Shown here: positions 50,712 to 58,153 of the stretch, piece by piece
How positions within the stretch are numbered: position 1 is the stretch's first letter
Layout of the letters: each line of letters starts with the position of its first letter
Source: Amycolatopsis anabasis
GTDB taxonomy: Bacteria > Actinomycetota > Actinomycetes > Mycobacteriales > Pseudonocardiaceae
Assembly (NCBI RefSeq): GCF_009765355.1
Contig: NZ_VTHK01000022.1
Span: forward strand, 62,001-126,000
Direction of reading: 5' to 3'
Length of the DNA: 64,000 nt
The notes under the pieces: model-generated
What the model was told of the DNA's origin: nothing
Seen by the model: only the letters and a program-made list of their open reading frames with translations
The model's database searches: none
Program-made: the position numbers and the translations under genes

Positions 50712-51515
50712 TCACGCAACGGTGGGTGAAAGCACACCGGGTGCGAACCCCATGAAGCGCTGGGCGAGCCGGGCGAACGGTTCGGCCGAACCGGTGGCCA
50801 CGAACTCGTGCCGGGGCGGGGTGTCCCGTTCGGACAGCAGTTCCGCTTCGGTGAGCACGCGCACCACATCCTTCGCCGTCTCCTCCGCACTGGAGACCAG
50901 GGTCACCTGCTGTCCCATCACGATCTGCAACACGCCGGTCAGCAACGGGTAGTGCGTGCAGCCGAGCACCAGGGTGTCCACTTCGGCCCGCAGCAACGGC
51001 TCCAGGTAGCCCTGGGCGAGGCCCAGGATCTGGCGGCCGGAGGTGATCCCGCGCTCGACGAAGTCGACGAACCGGTGGCATGCGACGCTCGTCACGGTGA
51101 GCCCGGTCGCCGCCGCGAAGGCGTCCTCGTAAGCGCGTGAACGGACCGTTCCTTCGGTGCCGATCACACCGATCCGGCCGGTGTGCGTCGCCGCGACCGC
51201 CCGGCGCACCGCGGGGAGCACGACCTCGATCACCGGGACGTCGTAGCGTTCCCGGGCGTCCCGCAGGCAGGCGGCCGAGGCCGTGTTGCACGCGATGACC
51301 AGCGCCTTGACCCCGCCTTCGGCCAGCTCGTCCAGGGCGGCCAGGGAGAGTTCGCGGGCCCGGGCGATCGGCAGCGGGCCGTACGGGTTGTGCGCGGTGT
51401 CGCCGACGTAGCGCAGCCGTTCGGCCGGGAGCTGGTCCAGGATCGCCCGTGCGACGGTCAGCCCGCCGACTCCGGAATCGAAAACACCAATCGGGGCATC
51501 GGCGGGCGGGCTCAC
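50712..51515 (-). CDS. murI: Glutamate racemase
   Basis: A 267-residue enzyme supplying D-glutamate for peptidoglycan. Catalytic cysteines are C76 in VIACNTASA and C186 in LVLGCTHYP, with the substrate motif GVFDSGVGGLTV near the N-terminus. GTG 51515 overlaps the stop of the rhomboid gene by 4 bases, and the MBL gene follows after 21 bases, preserving the mycobacterial order. Confidence 0.97.
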   Translation of the reverse strand: MSPPADAPIGVFDSGVGGLTVARAILDQLPAERLRYVGDTAHNPYGPLPIARARELSLAALDELAEGGVKALVIACNTASAACLRDARERYDVPVIEVVLPAVRRAVAATHTGRIGVIGTEGTVRSRAYEDAFAAATGLTVTSVACHRFVDFVERGITSGRQILGLAQGYLEPLLRAEVDTLVLGCTHYPLLTGVLQIVMGQQVTLVSSAEETAKDVVRVLTEAELLSERDTPPRHEFVATGSAEPFARLAQRFMGFAPGVLSPTVA

Positions 51516-52177
51516 ACCCCGAGATTACCCGGCGCGGCCGTTCCCTTGCCGCTACGGGACTTGTCCGCCTTCGCGGCGATCCAGGCGGCGAGCACCCCGG
51601 CCAGGGCGCCGAAGAGGTGGCCCTGCCAGGAGATCGCCGGATTGCCCGGCAGCACGCCCCAGAGCATGCCGCCCCACACGGCCAGCAGCACCACGGCGAC
51701 CGCGAGCTGGCCGGGGCTGCGGTTGAACAGCCCGCGCACCAGCAGGTACGCCAGCCAGCCGAAGGCCAGCCCGGAGGCGCCGACGGTGACCGCGTCGGAC
51801 GGTCCGGTGAGCCACACCCCGAGCCCGCCGACGATCCAGATGGTCGCGGTGACCGCGATCCACTGGCCGATGCCGGCGGCCATCGCGAGGAAGGCGAACA
51901 CCAGCACCGGGATGGTGTTGCTCAGCAGGTGGCCCCAGCCGCCGTGCAGCAGCGGCGCCCAGATCACCCCGTCCAGGCCGGACAGGCTGCGGGCGCGGAT
52001 CCCCGCCTGGTCGAGGTCGCCGGGCAGGACCACGTCGGCCAGTTCCACCAGGTACAGCACCGCGGTGAAGGCCAGCGCGACGATCCCGGCGGCCTTGGGG
52101 TTGGCCGGGAGGATGCGCTTGGCGGCGTTCGGCGCGGGCGGTTTGCCGGCCGGAACCGGCTGGGGCTGAGTGCTCAC
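51512..52177 (-). CDS. Rhomboid-family intramembrane serine protease
   Basis: A 221-residue protein with six membrane helices. The catalytic dyad is S135 in VGASGLAFG and H187 in SWQGHLFGAL; HGGWGHLLSN at 78-87 is the L1/TM2 motif. Rhomboids cleave membrane proteins within the bilayer. It corresponds to M. tuberculosis Rv1337 in position. Substrate unknown. Coupled to murI by a 4-base overlap. Confidence 0.93.
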   Translation of the reverse strand: MSTQPQPVPAGKPPAPNAAKRILPANPKAAGIVALAFTAVLYLVELADVVLPGDLDQAGIRARSLSGLDGVIWAPLLHGGWGHLLSNTIPVLVFAFLAMAAGIGQWIAVTATIWIVGGLGVWLTGPSDAVTVGASGLAFGWLAYLLVRGLFNRSPGQLAVAVVLLAVWGGMLWGVLPGNPAISWQGHLFGALAGVLAAWIAAKADKSRSGKGTAAPGNLGV

Positions 52178-52231
52178 ATCCTCGAGGCTACGACCGTGTC
52201 GCCGTACCTGCCTCGGGAGAAATCCCTGAGA

Positions 52232-52945
52232 TCAAGGGGTCGAGGGAAGGGATGCGCGGCCCAGGGCGTAGTCCACCGCGGCCTCGGCATGCAGCCGGGT
52301 CGTCGGGAAGGCAGGCACCGCGCTGTCCTCCGGGCCGACCAGCAGCTCGATCTCGGTGCAGCCGTAGATGACGCCCTCGGCTCCCGCCTCGACCAGCCGC
52401 CCGATGACCTCGCGATAGGCCTGCCGGGAATCTTCGGACACGACCCCGAGCACCAGCTCGTCGTAGATGACCCGGTGCACCAGCTCGCGATCGGCGCGCT
52501 CGGGGACGAGCACCTCGAGGCCGTGCGCGGCGAGCCGCTCGCGGTAGAACGGCTGTTCCATGGTGAATCCGGTGCCCAGCAGGCCGACCTTCGCGATCCC
52601 GGCGCGGGTGATCGCGGCGGCGGTGGTGTCCGCGAGGTGCAGGAGCGGGATGTCCAGCCCCTCCTCGATCGCCCCGGCGACCTTGTGCATGGTGTTCGTG
52701 CACAGCACCAGCACGTCGGCCCCGGCGCGCTGGAGCGCGGCACCGGCGTCGCGCAGTGCCTTGCCCGCCTCGTCCCAGCGGCCCTCGGCCTGCATGCGCT
52801 CGATATCGGCGAAATCCACCGAGTACAGCACGCAGCAGGCCGAGTGCAGCCCACCGAGGGTGTCGCGGACGCGTTCGTTGACCAGGCGGTAGTAGTGGCT
52901 CGACGATTCCCAGCTCATCCCGCCGAGCAGTCCGATGACCTTCAT
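52232..52945 (-). CDS. Aspartate/glutamate racemase family protein
   Basis: A 237-residue racemase of the RacX/YgeA type. VIGLLGGMSWESSSHYYRLVNE at the N-terminus, the first catalytic cysteine in VLCTNTMHK and the second in IYGCTEIELL are present. Substrate may be aspartate or another amino acid. It is inserted between cysM and the rhomboid gene relative to M. tuberculosis but on the same strand and closely spaced (19 bases after cysM), so it probably shares the operon. Confidence 0.9.
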   Translation of the reverse strand: MKVIGLLGGMSWESSSHYYRLVNERVRDTLGGLHSACCVLYSVDFADIERMQAEGRWDEAGKALRDAGAALQRAGADVLVLCTNTMHKVAGAIEEGLDIPLLHLADTTAAAITRAGIAKVGLLGTGFTMEQPFYRERLAAHGLEVLVPERADRELVHRVIYDELVLGVVSEDSRQAYREVIGRLVEAGAEGVIYGCTEIELLVGPEDSAVPAFPTTRLHAEAAVDYALGRASLPSTP

Positions 52946-52964
52946 CGGACCATTCTGCCCGTGC

Positions 52965-53915
52965 TCAGGCCCAGAGCTGACCGTCCAGCCGCTCCGCGGC
53001 CTCGTCGAGGGAACCGGAGTAGGCGCCGGTGGACAGGTACTTCCAGCCCGCGTCCGCGACCACGAACGCCACGTCGGCCGGTTCGTTCTTCGCCGCGGCC
53101 TTCTCCGCCACGGCCAGCGCCGCGTGCAGCACCGCCCCGGTGGAGATCCCGGCGAAGATGCCCTCGTGCTCGAGCAGTTCGCGGGTGCGGCGCAGCGCGT
53201 CGTAGGCGCCCACGGAGTACCGCCCGTTGAGCACCTCGGGGTCGTAGAGCTCGGGCACGAACCCCTCGTCGAGGTTGCGCAGCCCGTAGACCAGTTCCCC
53301 GTACCGCGGTTCGGCGGCGACGATCTGCACGTCCGGTTTCTGCTCGTGCAGGTACCGGCCGACGCCGACCAGCGTGCCCGTGGTGCCGAGACCGCCGACG
53401 AAGTGCGTGATGGTGGGCAGGTCCTCGAGCAGTTCCGGCCCGGTGGTCGTGTAGTGCGCGTCGACGTTGGCCGGGTTGCCGTACTGGTAGAGCATCACCC
53501 AGTCCGGATTCGCCTCGGCCAGTTCCTTCGCGCGGCGCACGGCCTCGTTGGAACCGCCCGCCGCCGGGGAGAACACGATCCGCGCGCCGTAGGCCTGCAG
53601 CAGCTGCTTGCGCTCGGCCGAGGTGTTCTCCGGCATCACGCAGACCAGGCCGTAGCCCTTGAGCTTGGCGGCCATGGCCAGCGAGATCCCGGTGTTGCCG
53701 GAGGTCGGCTCCAGGATCGTCGACCCGCGGCGGAGCCGTCCCTCGCGCTCGGCGGCCTCGATCATGCCCAGCGCGGGGCGGTCCTTGATCGACCCGGTCG
53801 GGTTGCGGTCCTCGAGCTTCGCCCACAGGCGCACGTCATGTGTCGGGGACAGCCGGGGCAACCCGACCAGCGGTGTGCCACCGAGCGCGTCCAGCAGCGA
53901 CTCGTAGCGCGTCAT
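52965..53915 (-). CDS. cysM: CysO-dependent cysteine synthase
   Basis: A 316-residue PLP enzyme of the cysteine synthase family. The PLP lysine is K44 in NPTGSIKDRPA, with TSGNTGISLAMAAKLKGY and VGGLGTTGTLVGVGR as cofactor loops. In M. tuberculosis the equivalent CysM joins O-phosphoserine with the thiocarboxylate of CysO. cysO ends three bases upstream of this ATG and mec precedes it, so the same pathway is expected here. Confidence 0.95.
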   Translation of the reverse strand: MTRYESLLDALGGTPLVGLPRLSPTHDVRLWAKLEDRNPTGSIKDRPALGMIEAAEREGRLRRGSTILEPTSGNTGISLAMAAKLKGYGLVCVMPENTSAERKQLLQAYGARIVFSPAAGGSNEAVRRAKELAEANPDWVMLYQYGNPANVDAHYTTTGPELLEDLPTITHFVGGLGTTGTLVGVGRYLHEQKPDVQIVAAEPRYGELVYGLRNLDEGFVPELYDPEVLNGRYSVGAYDALRRTRELLEHEGIFAGISTGAVLHAALAVAEKAAAKNEPADVAFVVADAGWKYLSTGAYSGSLDEAAERLDGQLWA

Positions 53916-53918
53916 CGC

Positions 53919-54194
53919 CTACGCGCCGCCGGCTACCGCGGGCAGGATGGTCAGCGTGTCGCCGTCCTTGACCTCGGCGCCGAGCCCGCCCGCGAACCGC
54001 ACGTCCTCGTCGTTGACGTAGACGTTCACGAAGCGGTGCAGTTTCTCGTCCTTGACCAGGCGCGCCTTCAGACCGCCGTGCCTGGACTCGATGTCGTCGA
54101 TCACCTCGAGCACCGTGCTGCCGCTCGCCTCGACGGACTTCTCGCCGCCGGTGTGCGTACGCAGGATGGTCGGGATGGACACGGTCACGGCCAT
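53919..54194 (-). CDS. cysO: Sulfur carrier CysO (ubiquitin-like), one residue beyond Gly-Gly
   Basis: A 91-residue beta-grasp ThiS/MoaD-like carrier (VTVSIPTILRTHTGGEKSVEASG, RFVNVYVNDEDVRFAGGLGAEV). As a thiocarboxylate it donates sulfur to CysM. The C-terminus here is LPAVAGGA: an extra alanine follows the diglycine that must be exposed for adenylation, whereas by recall M. tuberculosis CysO ends in GG. The JAMM peptidase encoded upstream could remove it. GGAGG precedes the ATG by about six bases. Confidence 0.93.
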   Translation of the reverse strand: MAVTVSIPTILRTHTGGEKSVEASGSTVLEVIDDIESRHGGLKARLVKDEKLHRFVNVYVNDEDVRFAGGLGAEVKDGDTLTILPAVAGGA

Positions 54195-54245
54195 GGATTA
54201 CCTCCGCTTGGGTTTCTCTACGGGCAGACGTTCGAAGTGGTGCGG

Positions 54246-54656
54246 TTATTCCTCGACTACCTCGACGGGCTCCTCGGTGACGACCCCGTCGACGATCCGG
54301 TAGGACCGGAACTCGTGCCGCTCCGGGTCCCGGGTGGACACCAGCACGTAGTGCGCGTCGGGTTCGGAAGCGTAAGAGATGTCGGTGCGCGAAGGGTATG
54401 CCTCGGTCGCGGTGTGCGAGTGGTAGATCACGACCGGTACTTCGTCGTTCGCGTCCATCTCGCGGTAAAGCTTGAGCAGATCCCCAGAGTCGAACTCGTA
54501 GAATGTGGGTGAGCGGGCCGCGTTGAGCATCGGGATGTAGCGCTCGGGGCGGTCGGAGCCCTCGGGGCCCGCGATCACCCCGCACGCCTCGTCGGGATGG
54601 TCACGGCGGGCGTGCGCGACGATCTCGTTGACGAGTTCACGGCGAATGCGAAGCAC
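54246..54656 (-). CDS. mec: JAMM metallopeptidase Mec, CysO-cysteine hydrolase
   Basis: A 136-residue Zn-dependent Mov34/JAMM peptidase. The motif HSHTATEAYPSRTD provides H79, H81 and D92, with E23 upstream. In M. tuberculosis Mec releases cysteine from the CysO-cysteine adduct. GTG 54656 lies six bases after a minus-strand TAAGAT hexamer (54663-54668), suggesting a leaderless transcript and that the mec-cysO-cysM operon starts here. Confidence 0.95.
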   Translation of the reverse strand: MLRIRRELVNEIVAHARRDHPDEACGVIAGPEGSDRPERYIPMLNAARSPTFYEFDSGDLLKLYREMDANDEVPVVIYHSHTATEAYPSRTDISYASEPDAHYVLVSTRDPERHEFRSYRIVDGVVTEEPVEVVEE

Positions 54657-54687
54657 GAAGTCATCTTACGTGTTGGACACAGTCCGT

Positions 54688-55467
54688 TCATATGGTGAGA
54701 CCGGCCACCCGAGTTTTAGAACTCGCGGTGGCGACCACCACGAACGCGACGCTCACCAGCATCGCCCAGGCACCGAACTTCGCGGGGTGCACCAGCCGCC
54801 AGACGTCGAGCTGGTCGGGGTAGCGCCACGCGCCGAGGAAGGTGGCGATGTTCTCCGCCACCCAGAGGAAGAACCCGATCAGGACGAAGGACAGCGCCAG
54901 CGGCATGCGGTAGCGGCGGTCGCCGACCGTGAAGTGCACGGACGAGCCCCAGGTCACCACGAGCAGCGCCGCCGCGAGGAACCAGCGCAGATCGGGCAGC
55001 CAGTGGTGCGTGATGAAGTTGGCGTAGATCGCGGCGGCGACCACGGCGACGGCGACGCGGCGGTACCGGGACAAGCCGAGGTCGAACAGCCGCCAGGCCC
55101 GGCACACGTAACTGCCGACGGCGGCGTAGAGGAACCCGCTGTAGAGCGGGACGCCCCAGATCTTCAGCACCGCGGGTTCGGGATAGGACCAGGAGCCCAG
55201 GCGCACCTTGACCAGTTCGAAGAGCAGGCCGATCAGGTGGAACAACGCGATGAGCAGGACGTCCCGGGTAGATTCCAGCCGCACGAGCCGGAAGAGGGCG
55301 GTGACCGCGACGCAGTACAGCAGCAGGGCGTCGTAGCGCGGGATCGGCAGCGGGATCTTCGACGACAAGGCCAGCCCGGCGAACAGGGTCACCGCGAACG
55401 CGCAGCACTGGGCTTCGAGCCAGCCGAACCGCACCAGCTGGGCGAACGCTCCCCGGACCCCTGCCAT
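54688..55467 (-). CDS. DUF817 membrane protein
   Basis: A 259-residue polytopic protein with about eight membrane helices. LFELVKVRLGSWSYPEPAVLKIWGVPLYSGFLYAAVGSYVCRAW and NFITHHWLPDLRWFL are characteristic of DUF817 (YoaT-like) proteins, of unknown function. ATG 55467 is preceded by CGGGGT; upstream sequence is open but enters the repeat array. Relative to M. tuberculosis it is one of the insertions between the P1 peptidase and mec genes. Confidence 0.85.
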   Translation of the reverse strand: MAGVRGAFAQLVRFGWLEAQCCAFAVTLFAGLALSSKIPLPIPRYDALLLYCVAVTALFRLVRLESTRDVLLIALFHLIGLLFELVKVRLGSWSYPEPAVLKIWGVPLYSGFLYAAVGSYVCRAWRLFDLGLSRYRRVAVAVVAAAIYANFITHHWLPDLRWFLAAALLVVTWGSSVHFTVGDRRYRMPLALSFVLIGFFLWVAENIATFLGAWRYPDQLDVWRLVHPAKFGAWAMLVSVAFVVVATASSKTRVAGLTI

Positions 55468-55550
55468 ACCCCGAGGACGCCGCCCCCTCCCACCGGGTTG
55501 CACCGGCGCACTTTTCGGGCACCGCCACCCCGGTCGCCGCGGCGGCAGCA

Positions 55551-55715
55551 AGGGACCTTCGCTCCGGTTGGGCGGCAGGGAGGGACCTTTACTCCGGAAT
55601 ACCGGCAGCGAGGGACCTTTGCTCCGGCTACGCGATAGCGAGGGACCTTTACTCCAGTTGAACCGTAGCGGGGGACCTTTGCTCCAGTTCAGCCGTAGCG
55701 GGGGACCTTTGCTCC
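55551..55715. repeat. Six-copy tandem repeat, exact 30-bp period
   Basis: The core GGGACCTTTGCTCC, or ACTCC and TTCGCTCC variants, begins at 55551, 55581, 55611, 55641, 55671 and 55701. Segments between cores are partly conserved (GGCAGCG, GATAGCG, CGTAGCG). It fills most of the gap between divergent DUF817 and PLDc_N genes. A period of 30 keeps reading frames open and would spell a decapeptide repeat (EGPLLR-like), but there is no ribosome site, so I treat it as non-coding. Confidence 0.88.
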
Positions 55716-55802
55716 AAGTCTGCGGTGACGCGGGCCACTGGTTGTCGGGGGCATACGGTACCTTGCCCCGGTCTCGAATCGCCTGGGGAAGGGTTCGCGC
55801 AA

Positions 55803-56168
55803 ATGCCGATATTCGGGTTCGGCGCCGTTGGCCTGGTGCTGCTGGCCCTCTGGATCTTCTGCATCGTCGACGTGACCACCACGGACGAATCCGACTGCCG
55901 CAACCTGCCGAAGCTGGGGTGGCTGCTGATCGTCCTGCTGCTCCCCGAGATCGGCTCGATCGTGTGGCTGGTCGCGGGGCGGCCGCGCACGGTCACGACG
56001 TCCGCCTACCGGAGCGCGCCCAGCCGGTTCCCGGAGTACGAACGGCCCGGCCGCCACGTCGCCACCGATCCCGCCGCCGACGAGGAGTTCCTGCGCCAGT
56101 GCCGGGAGCGGGCCGAGCAGCAGCGCCGGGCCGCGAAGCGGCAGCGTCCCGCGGAAGACGAAGGCTAG
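55803..56168 (+). CDS. PLDc_N-domain small membrane protein
   Basis: A 121-residue protein with two membrane helices and the phospholipase D-nuclease N-terminal domain pattern (LVLLALWIFCIVDVTTTDESDCRNLPKLGWLLIVLLLPEIGSIVWLVAGRPR), followed by a charged tail. This domain usually stands alone in actinobacteria; its function is unknown. Its stop shares CTAG with the stop of the convergent P1 peptidase gene. Confidence 0.85.
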   Translation: MPIFGFGAVGLVLLALWIFCIVDVTTTDESDCRNLPKLGWLLIVLLLPEIGSIVWLVAGRPRTVTTSAYRSAPSRFPEYERPGRHVATDPAADEEFLRQCRERAEQQRRAAKRQRPAEDEG

Positions 56169-57181
56169 AAGGCTTCCGGCCACACGTCGCGGTAGGCGGG
56201 CACGCCCGCCGCGGATTCGGCGGCGAGCAGGCCGTGCACCATCGCCCGCGCGAACGTCCTCGCCGCCGCCGAGCACAGGGCGTCCAGCGCGCCCGCCCGC
56301 ATCGCGTCGCCGAACGGGCCGGAGGTCGCCGGCAACTCCCGCGCACCGGTCGCCAGCGCGAAAACCGTGTCCCCGTCGAACATCGTGTGCGACGGGCGGA
56401 CCGCCCGGGCCAGCCCGTCCTGCGCGGCCACCGCGAGCCGGCGAGCCTCCGCTTTGGACAGTGCCGCGTCCACGGCGATCGTGCCGATCGTGGTGTTCAA
56501 CGGGGTTTGCCGGGGCGGCGCCTGCCCCGGGCGGTTCGGCCACGCCCGCACGCCGAACTCGCCGTCCACCCCGTGATCCGCCGCGAAGGGCAGCCCGGTG
56601 GCGAACTCGACCGCCTGACCGCTCGCGTTGACCACCGCGAGCGCGCCTACGGTGAACCCTTCGACCACCTCGCTCGCGCTGCCGATCCCGCCCTTGAGCG
56701 AGCCGACCACCGCACCCGCTCCGGCGCCGATCGTCCCCCGTTCGACCGGGCCGATCCCGGCCGCCTCGCACGCCGCGTAGCCGAACGAGGCGTCCGGCCG
56801 GTTGCCCCACGCGCTCTGCGGCAGGTCGTAGAGCACCGCGGCCGGGACGATCGGCACCACTTCGTGCGGCTGCGTGCCCACCCGGAAGCCGTGATTCCGC
56901 TCGCCGAGCCAGCGCATCACACCGTCCGCCGCGGCCAGTCCGTACGCACTGCCGCCGGAAAGGCAAACGCCCTGGACGCGCTGCACAAGGTTCTCCGGCT
57001 CCAGCGCGTTCGTCTCCCGGGTACCGGGCGCGCCGCCCCGCTGGTCCACCGCGCCGACCGCGCCGTCCGGCACGAGCACGACGGTGGTGCCGGTCGCCCA
57101 GCCCTCCCAGACGCGCTGGAAGTGGCCGACGCGCACCCCGGCCACGTCGGTGATCGAGTTGAGCGGACCGACCTTCGTCAT
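56165..57181 (-). CDS. P1-family (DmpA/NylC-like) N-terminal nucleophile peptidase
   Basis: A 338-residue hydrolase. ITDVAGVRVGHFQRVWEGWATGTTVVL, CLSGGSAYGLAAADGVMRWL and the autocleavage region TPLNTTIGTIAVDAALSK (Asn-Thr bond producing an N-terminal Thr nucleophile) define the DmpA/NylC superfamily, which includes aminopeptidases and amide-oligomer hydrolases. It is the equivalent of M. tuberculosis Rv1333, directly downstream of the DUF2017 gene. GGAG precedes the ATG by about eight bases. Confidence 0.92.
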   Translation of the reverse strand: MTKVGPLNSITDVAGVRVGHFQRVWEGWATGTTVVLVPDGAVGAVDQRGGAPGTRETNALEPENLVQRVQGVCLSGGSAYGLAAADGVMRWLGERNHGFRVGTQPHEVVPIVPAAVLYDLPQSAWGNRPDASFGYAACEAAGIGPVERGTIGAGAGAVVGSLKGGIGSASEVVEGFTVGALAVVNASGQAVEFATGLPFAADHGVDGEFGVRAWPNRPGQAPPRQTPLNTTIGTIAVDAALSKAEARRLAVAAQDGLARAVRPSHTMFDGDTVFALATGARELPATSGPFGDAMRAGALDALCSAAARTFARAMVHGLLAAESAAGVPAYRDVWPEAF

Positions 57182-57209
57182 GCTCGTTTCTCCGCGGCTT
57201 TGCGCGCCG

Positions 57210-57767
57210 TCATTCGGTCATCGCTTGGACGAGGCTCTCCTGCACCCAGGTCAGCCAGTGGTAGACGCCGAGGTGCGGGGCGCGCGGATCGTCGTCCGGC
57301 AGTTCGTCCGGCATGTCCTCGGTGACGTCGAGCGCGGTGCCGAGCGCGAGCCGCACGTCGTTGAGCGCGGACAGCCACGCGTCGGCCTGCTCGAAGGTCA
57401 GCCGGACCTCGCCGCCGTCGCGCGGCAGCGTGTCCATCACCACCGCGGCGACGCCCACCTTGGCGTCCAGCAGTTGCGGCTCGTGCAACGAGCGCAGCGC
57501 GGCGGCCGAATCCAGGTCCTCCTTGGAGGGGTTGTCCGGGTCGAGCCGGTGGAAATCCGGCAGCAACCGGGACAGCACGGGGTCGTTCGGCGACTCGGTG
57601 GGCCCGGTGCGGATGCCGGTCAGCTCGGACAGCTCGTCCTGCGGCGCCTCGTCCGAACGAGCGCGCAACATGTCCTCGAGCTGGCTCACGAGCCCGCGCA
57701 GCACGGCGGCCTCCTGTTGCTCGAACCCGGCGAGCATGGTCGCGCCCTTGCGCCGCCAGCCGTTCAC
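57210..57767 (-). CDS. aosR: DUF2017 protein, AosR-like redox regulator
   Basis: A 185-residue protein equivalent to M. tuberculosis Rv1332 (AosR), which senses oxidants and activates the mec-cysO-cysM operon with SigH. SALNDVRLALGTALDV, FHRLDPDNPSK and YHWLTWVQESLVQAM match the family. No cysteine is present in this protein, so the reported thiol switch of AosR is not evident. GTG 57767 overlaps the clpS stop by 4 bases (GTGA). Confidence 0.85.
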   Translation of the reverse strand: MNGWRRKGATMLAGFEQQEAAVLRGLVSQLEDMLRARSDEAPQDELSELTGIRTGPTESPNDPVLSRLLPDFHRLDPDNPSKEDLDSAAALRSLHEPQLLDAKVGVAAVVMDTLPRDGGEVRLTFEQADAWLSALNDVRLALGTALDVTEDMPDELPDDDPRAPHLGVYHWLTWVQESLVQAMTE

Positions 57768-58063
57768 GAAGGCTGCTCCATGGTCGCCCACAGCCCGGCC
57801 GCGTGCAGCTTCGCCACGTCGGTCTCGACTTTCTCCTTGGACCCGGACGACACGATCGCCTTTCCCTTGTGATGCACGTCGAGCATCAACTTGGTGGCAT
57901 GCTCCCGGCTGTACCCGAACAGTTTCTGGAAGACGTACGTCACGTACGACATCAGGTTCACCGGGTCGTTCCAGACGACCGTCTGCCAGGGTTTGTCCTC
58001 GGCACCGAGTTCGGCACCGAGTGGATCAACCTGCGTCTGTTCGGCTTCGACAGGCGTGGTCAT
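57764..58063 (-). CDS. clpS: ATP-dependent Clp protease adaptor ClpS
   Basis: A 99-residue adaptor that delivers N-degron substrates to ClpC/ClpA. The core is WQTVVWNDPVNLMSYVTYVFQKLFGYSREHATKLMLDVHHKGKAIV, with the substrate-pocket Asn-Asp pair in WNDP. ATG 58063 was chosen over 58072 because GGAG sits just upstream. It heads the operon clpS, aosR-like, P1 peptidase and diverges from pncB, as in mycobacteria. Confidence 0.96.
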   Translation of the reverse strand: MTTPVEAEQTQVDPLGAELGAEDKPWQTVVWNDPVNLMSYVTYVFQKLFGYSREHATKLMLDVHHKGKAIVSSGSKEKVETDVAKLHAAGLWATMEQPS

Positions 58064-58153
58064 GCGCTCCATGGTGTCACGGAAGGCACCCCCCGGGGTC
58101 CAGTAGGTCGGTCCATGTGGGTGACCACGCCCTTTGCCCCATAGGCTTCTCCC

